From the NCBI GenBank assembly GCA_900315435.1, contig OMYY01000007.1, forward strand, positions 1-64,000: a stretch of 64,000 nt of DNA, read 5' to 3'. The position numbers and the translations under genes are program-made. This stretch comes from an uncultured Spirochaetaceae bacterium (GTDB lineage: Bacteria; Spirochaetota; Spirochaetia; Sphaerochaetales; Sphaerochaetaceae). How positions within the stretch are numbered: the first letter of the stretch is position 1; each line of letters starts with the position of its first letter. Below, piece by piece: positions 60,781-64,000 of this stretch. The notes under the pieces are model-generated. The model was not told the DNA's origin, made no database searches, and saw nothing but the letters and a program-made list of their open reading frames with translations.

Positions 60781-61610
60781 AGACGCTTACGATGTTTACA
60801 GGGGAGACCAATTCCTACTGCGAGTTCCTCAATTCCGCATGCACGCCCTTTACCTATGCGGGCAGGAACTATCACTCCGTCGAGCACTATCTGCTGGTCC
60901 AGAAGGCCTTCTACCTCAACAACGCCGAACTGGCGGGGAAGATGCTGGAGGTCCCTTCTCCTGAGGATGCCCGGTATCTGGCCGCCATGCTGTACGGGAG
61001 CAGGGAACGGTTGTGGAATACCGTGATGCCACATGTGGCCCACTGTGGCATTCGTGCGAAGTTCCAGCAACATCCGAAGCTGTACAAACTGTTGCGGGCA
61101 ACGGCGGGGCGGATGCTGGTCTATGCGGAAAGGCGCGATCCTTTCTGGGGAACCGGGTGCGAGATTGGAGGGGATGTGCTGGATGGGCAATGCGACGGGA
61201 ACCTGTTGGGAAGGGTGCTCATGCAGGTGCGGGTCGAACTCAAGGAATGGGAAAAGCGAGGAGCGCTGGGCTATGACGATGTGGGTGACCATCCGGAGTT
61301 CGTCAGGAACCGGGTGATGCGCTACGAGTTCGACCAGTTGCTGGACAATGTCTACACCCGCCAGGCAGTCTGGCCCTATGTGATGGTCATGGCATTTCCT
61401 GGCGAGGCCCAGGTGCGCAACAAACTTTCCAGTGGCGTCATCGAGCCCTTCATTCCCCTGACGACCGCCAACTTGCCAGCAAAGGGGCACAACAACTACA
61501 CCAATACTTCTCCCAGCAGCCTTGCTCTCGACAAACGGAGACCTGAGGCAGGCTACAGGGAAATGACGCAGGAGCTGTACGACCTGTATCGGCTTCAATT
61601 TGTGAGGTAG
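60777..61610 (+). CDS. NADAR-domain protein
   Basis: A 277-residue protein. Residues 1-155 form a NADAR/YbiA-like domain: FLNSACTPFTYAGRNYHSVEHYLLVQKA (17-44), LWNTVMPHVAHCGIRAKFQQHPKL (79-102), DPFWGTGC (121-128) and NLLGRVLMQVR (142-152). NADAR domains act on ADP-ribose derivatives, and members are reported to remove ADP-ribose from guanine in nucleic acid, serving as antidotes to DarT1-type toxins. A C-terminal extension of about 115 residues (residues 163-277, with RNRVMRYEFDQLLDNVYT) is unrecognised. It overlaps the helical-protein gene by 4 nt. Confidence 0.88.
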   Translation: MKTLTMFTGETNSYCEFLNSACTPFTYAGRNYHSVEHYLLVQKAFYLNNAELAGKMLEVPSPEDARYLAAMLYGSRERLWNTVMPHVAHCGIRAKFQQHPKLYKLLRATAGRMLVYAERRDPFWGTGCEIGGDVLDGQCDGNLLGRVLMQVRVELKEWEKRGALGYDDVGDHPEFVRNRVMRYEFDQLLDNVYTRQAVWPYVMVMAFPGEAQVRNKLSSGVIEPFIPLTTANLPAKGHNNYTNTSPSSLALDKRRPEAGYREMTQELYDLYRLQFVR

Positions 61611-61616
61611 TCTTGC

Positions 61617-61622
61617 TATAGT
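61617..61622 (+). promoter_or_regulatory. -10 hexamer of leaderless-type promoter, metallo-hydrolase gene
   Basis: TATAGT, 6 nt (GGTTTC), then ATG at 61629. TTCAAT at 61594-61599 is a possible -35 with a 17-nt spacer. The gene therefore has its own promoter despite lying 18 nt after NADAR. Confidence 0.55.
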
Positions 61623-61628
61623 GGTTTC

Positions 61629-62402
61629 ATGCGTATCGATTGGAATTGTGACCAGGAGACTTTGCGTGGGACGATCGTACGTCCAAGTCCGCACAAGCTG
61701 AGGATTGTTTGCATGGGACAATGCGGCTTCATCTTGACCTATGGGGGGAGGACCGTATCGGCCGACGTGGTCTACAGCGACCTGTACTACCAGGGGACCC
61801 GGCAGTCCCGGCGCCAGATACCGCCGCCGTTTCCGAAGGAGCAAGTCCCATGGATCGACCTGTTTCTCGTCAGCCATGACCATGCCGACCATGAGGACAA
61901 GGAGTTTCTCCGCTGGAGAATGGAAGACGAGCGAGCCCGGATGATCGCCCCTGATTGTGTGCTTTCCCACTATGGCAGGCGCTATGAGCCGGTTGAGGGA
62001 ATCACTCCCATCGAGGTGGCCCATGAGGAATATCGGTACGATGCGCAAGGAAAGCCCGAATGCTACGGGTATGTGGTGGATACTCCTGCAGGAGCGATTT
62101 TCCATGCAGGAGACGCGGTCCTTACGGAGAAGCTGGCCAATGATTTGCTCGGACTGCACAAGCATTTCAAGATGCTGATGTTGCCGATCAACGGCCGGGG
62201 AAGGCCTGGAATCATCGGCAACATGAATATCGACGAGGCAATCAGCCTTGCCCTGAACATCCAGCCAGACTATCTCGTTCCCACTCATTGGGACCTGTTC
62301 AAGGAAAACGGAGCCGACATCAGCCTCTTCGTCGACAAGGCCAATGCGGCGGGGCTTTCCTATCTGATTCCCCGTCCGGGCGAGGTGTGGTGCTTCGACT
62401 GA
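61629..62402 (+). CDS. Metallo-beta-lactamase-fold hydrolase, UlaG-like
   Basis: A 257-residue hydrolase. The zinc motif is SHDHADHED (HxHxDH), followed by IFHAGD and VPTHWDLF. The layout with GQCGFILTYGGRTVSADVVYSD resembles UlaG-type L-ascorbate-6-phosphate lactonases, which open lactones. With a LacI-type regulator and a carbohydrate-binding protein nearby, a sugar role is plausible; the substrate is unknown. Its own TATAGT promoter separates it from the NADAR unit. Confidence 0.85.
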   Translation: MRIDWNCDQETLRGTIVRPSPHKLRIVCMGQCGFILTYGGRTVSADVVYSDLYYQGTRQSRRQIPPPFPKEQVPWIDLFLVSHDHADHEDKEFLRWRMEDERARMIAPDCVLSHYGRRYEPVEGITPIEVAHEEYRYDAQGKPECYGYVVDTPAGAIFHAGDAVLTEKLANDLLGLHKHFKMLMLPINGRGRPGIIGNMNIDEAISLALNIQPDYLVPTHWDLFKENGADISLFVDKANAAGLSYLIPRPGEVWCFD

Positions 62403-62412
62403 ACTGAAGTCC

Positions 62413-63192
62413 TTACGCTTCCGTTCCCCAAGCCTCGATTTGGGTCAGGGCGGGGAAGGGAGAGGGATCGTCGGCCTTGACCAGGTTGCTGACGGTCAGG
62501 GTTCTGGTCGTGGCCGGTTTCTCGAGCTTGAACCGCTGGGCGCTGTCGGTCTTCGCCAGCTTGATGGTGGTGGTTCCCTCGTCGGTGTTCAGGTCCGCCT
62601 GGACCCACCAAGCGTCATGCGGGAAATCGGCGCGGGTGTATACGACTACCTCGCTGATTTTGACTTGTCTTCCGAAATCAATGGTCAGGGTAGCTTTCGG
62701 ATCCCTGTTGATACCCCAGCTGGAATAAGGCCAGTGGCCATGTCCGTGGTTGGCTTTGATGCCGTCGATGGCATTGCGGGCCTCGAACGAGGCTTCGCCC
62801 CGTGTCTCGACATTCGCGTAGGCGTGGGGAAAAAGCGCTTTGTTGGCATGACAGTCCATGGGATTCAATGCGAGATTGTGGTAGCTCTCCTTTTCTGCAG
62901 GAAGGGCGTCACGGACCGTCAGGTAGTGGATGTTTCCTTGAAATGCGTTTGGGTCATAGCAGACTCGTCTTTCGTTGAAAGGAATTGGCAGTGTATAAGT
63001 GCCGTCCAGATAGAGCAGCGTAGGAGCGAGCGTCCCGTCCATCGTGCAGACGACGAAACCTGAATGGTCTGCCTTGAGGGTGATCGTATCGCCTTCCTCA
63101 TAGGGATTCTGGTAGACAAGCACCACTTCGTCGGCACCTGACGCAACTGCTTTCGTCGTTTCCTGATTGGTAATGGATAATGTGTAGTTCAT
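62413..63192 (-). CDS. Discoidin-like carbohydrate-binding protein
   Basis: A 259-residue protein. The N-terminal half is beta-rich (YTLSITNQETTKAVASGADEVVLV, DTITLKADHSGFVVCTMDG). The C-terminal half looks like an F5/8 type C (discoidin, galactose-binding) domain: NAIDGIKANHGHGHWPYSSWGINRD, LTIDFGRQVKISEVVVYTRADF, and TQIEAWG. No signal peptide is present, so it is probably cytoplasmic. The start at 63192 is preferred over 63210 because TATGAT ends exactly 6 nt before it. It converges on the metallo-hydrolase gene with 10 nt between stops. Confidence 0.7.
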   Translation of the reverse strand: MNYTLSITNQETTKAVASGADEVVLVYQNPYEEGDTITLKADHSGFVVCTMDGTLAPTLLYLDGTYTLPIPFNERRVCYDPNAFQGNIHYLTVRDALPAEKESYHNLALNPMDCHANKALFPHAYANVETRGEASFEARNAIDGIKANHGHGHWPYSSWGINRDPKATLTIDFGRQVKISEVVVYTRADFPHDAWWVQADLNTDEGTTTIKLAKTDSAQRFKLEKPATTRTLTVSNLVKADDPSPFPALTQIEAWGTEA

Positions 63193-63198
63193 GCGGTA

Positions 63199-63204
63199 AT
63201 CATA
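63199..63204 (-). promoter_or_regulatory. -10 hexamer of leaderless-type promoter, carbohydrate-binding gene
   Basis: TATGAT on the minus strand, 6 nt (TACCGC), then ATG at 63192. TTGCGC at 63226-63221 is a fair -35 with a 16-nt spacer. Confidence 0.55.
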
Positions 63205-63310
63205 GAACATTTGGTAGTATGCGCAAAAGGGTGCTGGAATGAGGAACGGTGGGGATTGCCGAGTTCTCTTGTTCGCTTGGAAATGGAGTCCTTGTCATAC
63301 GACCCTCATG

Positions 63311-64000
63311 TTACTTGGTAGCGTCGGGGCGATTTGGTTTCCGTGTTTTTTGATCCTTCAAAAACTCCTTGTCGAGATAATGCAAAAGGGATTGTGCGTC
63401 ATCAAGTGGTAACGAAGGCACATTGTTCCGAAGATACAGATTATCTCCAATGGTTTCGAGTGTTGGCACTTTGGCGTCTTTCGCAAGTACTTGAAAGGCC
63501 GTGGATATGGCGTCGTATGCCTGTTTATAGGCGCCTTGGTCGATAATCGCGTCAAGATACCCCGCTCCAAGGGCTTCTTTTGACTGCTTGAACAACTCGC
63601 TTCCCACAACAATGAGTTGGCGATCTTTCTTGTATGCATGAACTAAAGATACGACCTTGATGGTTGTACGCGCGTTATTGGCATAAATGCCTTTGATGTC
63701 CGGCAATTTCTCCAGCAAGTCTTCCAATGTCTCGAACAGCTTTTCCGGATATTGCTTTGATTCATACAATTCGATGATTTGTAGCTGAGGATTGACCGAG
63801 TCGAGTTCATCATAGAATCCGCGCACGACCAAACCATGGTTTGCGCTATCACGTTTGGTGCCGATGATTACCACATGGGCAGGTCCATTGACGACAGAGC
63901 CCAGGTATTCGGCTGCAAGTCTTCCTGTCTTATAAGCGTCTGCCATGATGCAGGCGGTGCGGCCGCTATGGGGAGCATCCGCAGAGACCGTGAACAGCTG
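63311..64000 (-). CDS. LacI-family or periplasmic-binding-type sugar sensor, partial
   Basis: The minus strand reads in frame from the window edge (QLFTVSADAPHSGRTACIMAD) to the stop at 63311. Features fit the C-terminal ligand domain of LacI-type regulators or type 1 sugar-binding proteins: GRLAAEYLGSVV, HVVIIGTKRDSANHGLVVRGFYDEL, IKGIYANNARTTIKVVSLV and LDAIIDQGAYKQAYDAIST. The N-terminus lies outside the window, so an HTH cannot be confirmed. The product probably senses a sugar and may control the adjacent carbohydrate genes. Confidence 0.8.
   Translation of the reverse strand, partial: QLFTVSADAPHSGRTACIMADAYKTGRLAAEYLGSVVNGPAHVVIIGTKRDSANHGLVVRGFYDELDSVNPQLQIIELYESKQYPEKLFETLEDLLEKLPDIKGIYANNARTTIKVVSLVHAYKKDRQLIVVGSELFKQSKEALGAGYLDAIIDQGAYKQAYDAISTAFQVLAKDAKVPTLETIGDNLYLRNNVPSLPLDDAQSLLHYLDKEFLKDQKTRKPNRPDATK

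Noticed and set aside
1-64000. tRNA, rRNA and CRISPR arrays
   Set aside because: No regularly spaced repeats and no cloverleaf or GGTTCGANTCC-type T-loop context were noticed by eye in intergenic regions; a tRNA scan would be needed to exclude them fully.

Overview
The window looks like a chromosomal segment of a spirochaete, most likely a Sphaerochaeta-like member of the Sphaerochaetaceae. This is inferred from the debris of Rpn-type (PD-(D/E)XK) and AAA-ATPase-like mobile genes, the ATP-type long phosphofructokinase and the acyl-ACP thioesterase; no rRNA or other definitive marker is present. Most of the sequence is GC-rich, with dense, often overlapping genes. The stretch from about 35.4 to 50.8 kb is clearly more AT-rich and looks acquired. 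No tRNA, rRNA or CRISPR array was seen.

Layout. 0-2.1 kb: mobile-gene debris (a partial Rpn gene, a frameshifted ISL3-type transposase remnant, a decayed AAA-ATPase-like gene). 2.2-4.2 kb: a small membrane protein, a beta-propeller glycosidase-like protein and a convergent acyl-ACP thioesterase. 4.3-9.2 kb: rsmD-sbcD-sbcC on the minus strand. 9.3-19.5 kb: a tightly overlapped minus-strand chain of three molybdenum-hydroxylase-like subunits, dnaE, a YggT-family gene and recG. 19.6-26.2 kb: plus-strand genes for an ACT-domain protein, two small membrane proteins, DNA ligase, an aminotransferase, a ModE-like HTH protein and phosphofructokinase. 26.9-34.7 kb: a catabolic operon (LarA-like racemase domain, glycerate 2-kinase, enolase-like protein, GntR regulator, TctCBA transporter) that could import a hydroxy acid and convert it to phosphoenolpyruvate. 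34.7-37.9 kb: more debris, a strong candidate small RNA, a PHP phosphatase and a MutT-like hydrolase.

38.4-62.4 kb is a defence island. Its first half is a four-gene operon (MORC/MutL-like GHKL ATPase, Z1 helicase, DUF4420-type PD-(D/E)XK protein, AIPR protein) converging on two cytosine-C5 methyltransferases, the second of which diverges from a full-length EcoRII-type restriction enzyme. A GIY-YIG protein follows. The second half has a 1906-residue DUF4011-helicase-nuclease protein flanked by two paralogous proteins sharing an FHGTD motif (possible ADP-ribosyltransferase fold), a tandem-HTH protein, and a coupled pair made of an unknown helical protein and a NADAR-domain protein. An ADP-ribose-handling NADAR next to two possible ADP-ribosyltransferases is the best candidate for a new system. 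The window ends with an UlaG-like metallo-hydrolase, a carbohydrate-binding protein and a LacI-type regulator cut by the window edge.

Two signals cut across the gene list. Eight genes without a Shine-Dalgarno sequence have a TAnnnT hexamer ending exactly 6 nt before the ATG, suggesting leaderless transcripts; this also fixes two start codons. A roughly 120-nt RNA candidate at 36.3 kb has its own promoter, a terminator and two copies of an anti-Shine-Dalgarno-like 12-mer.
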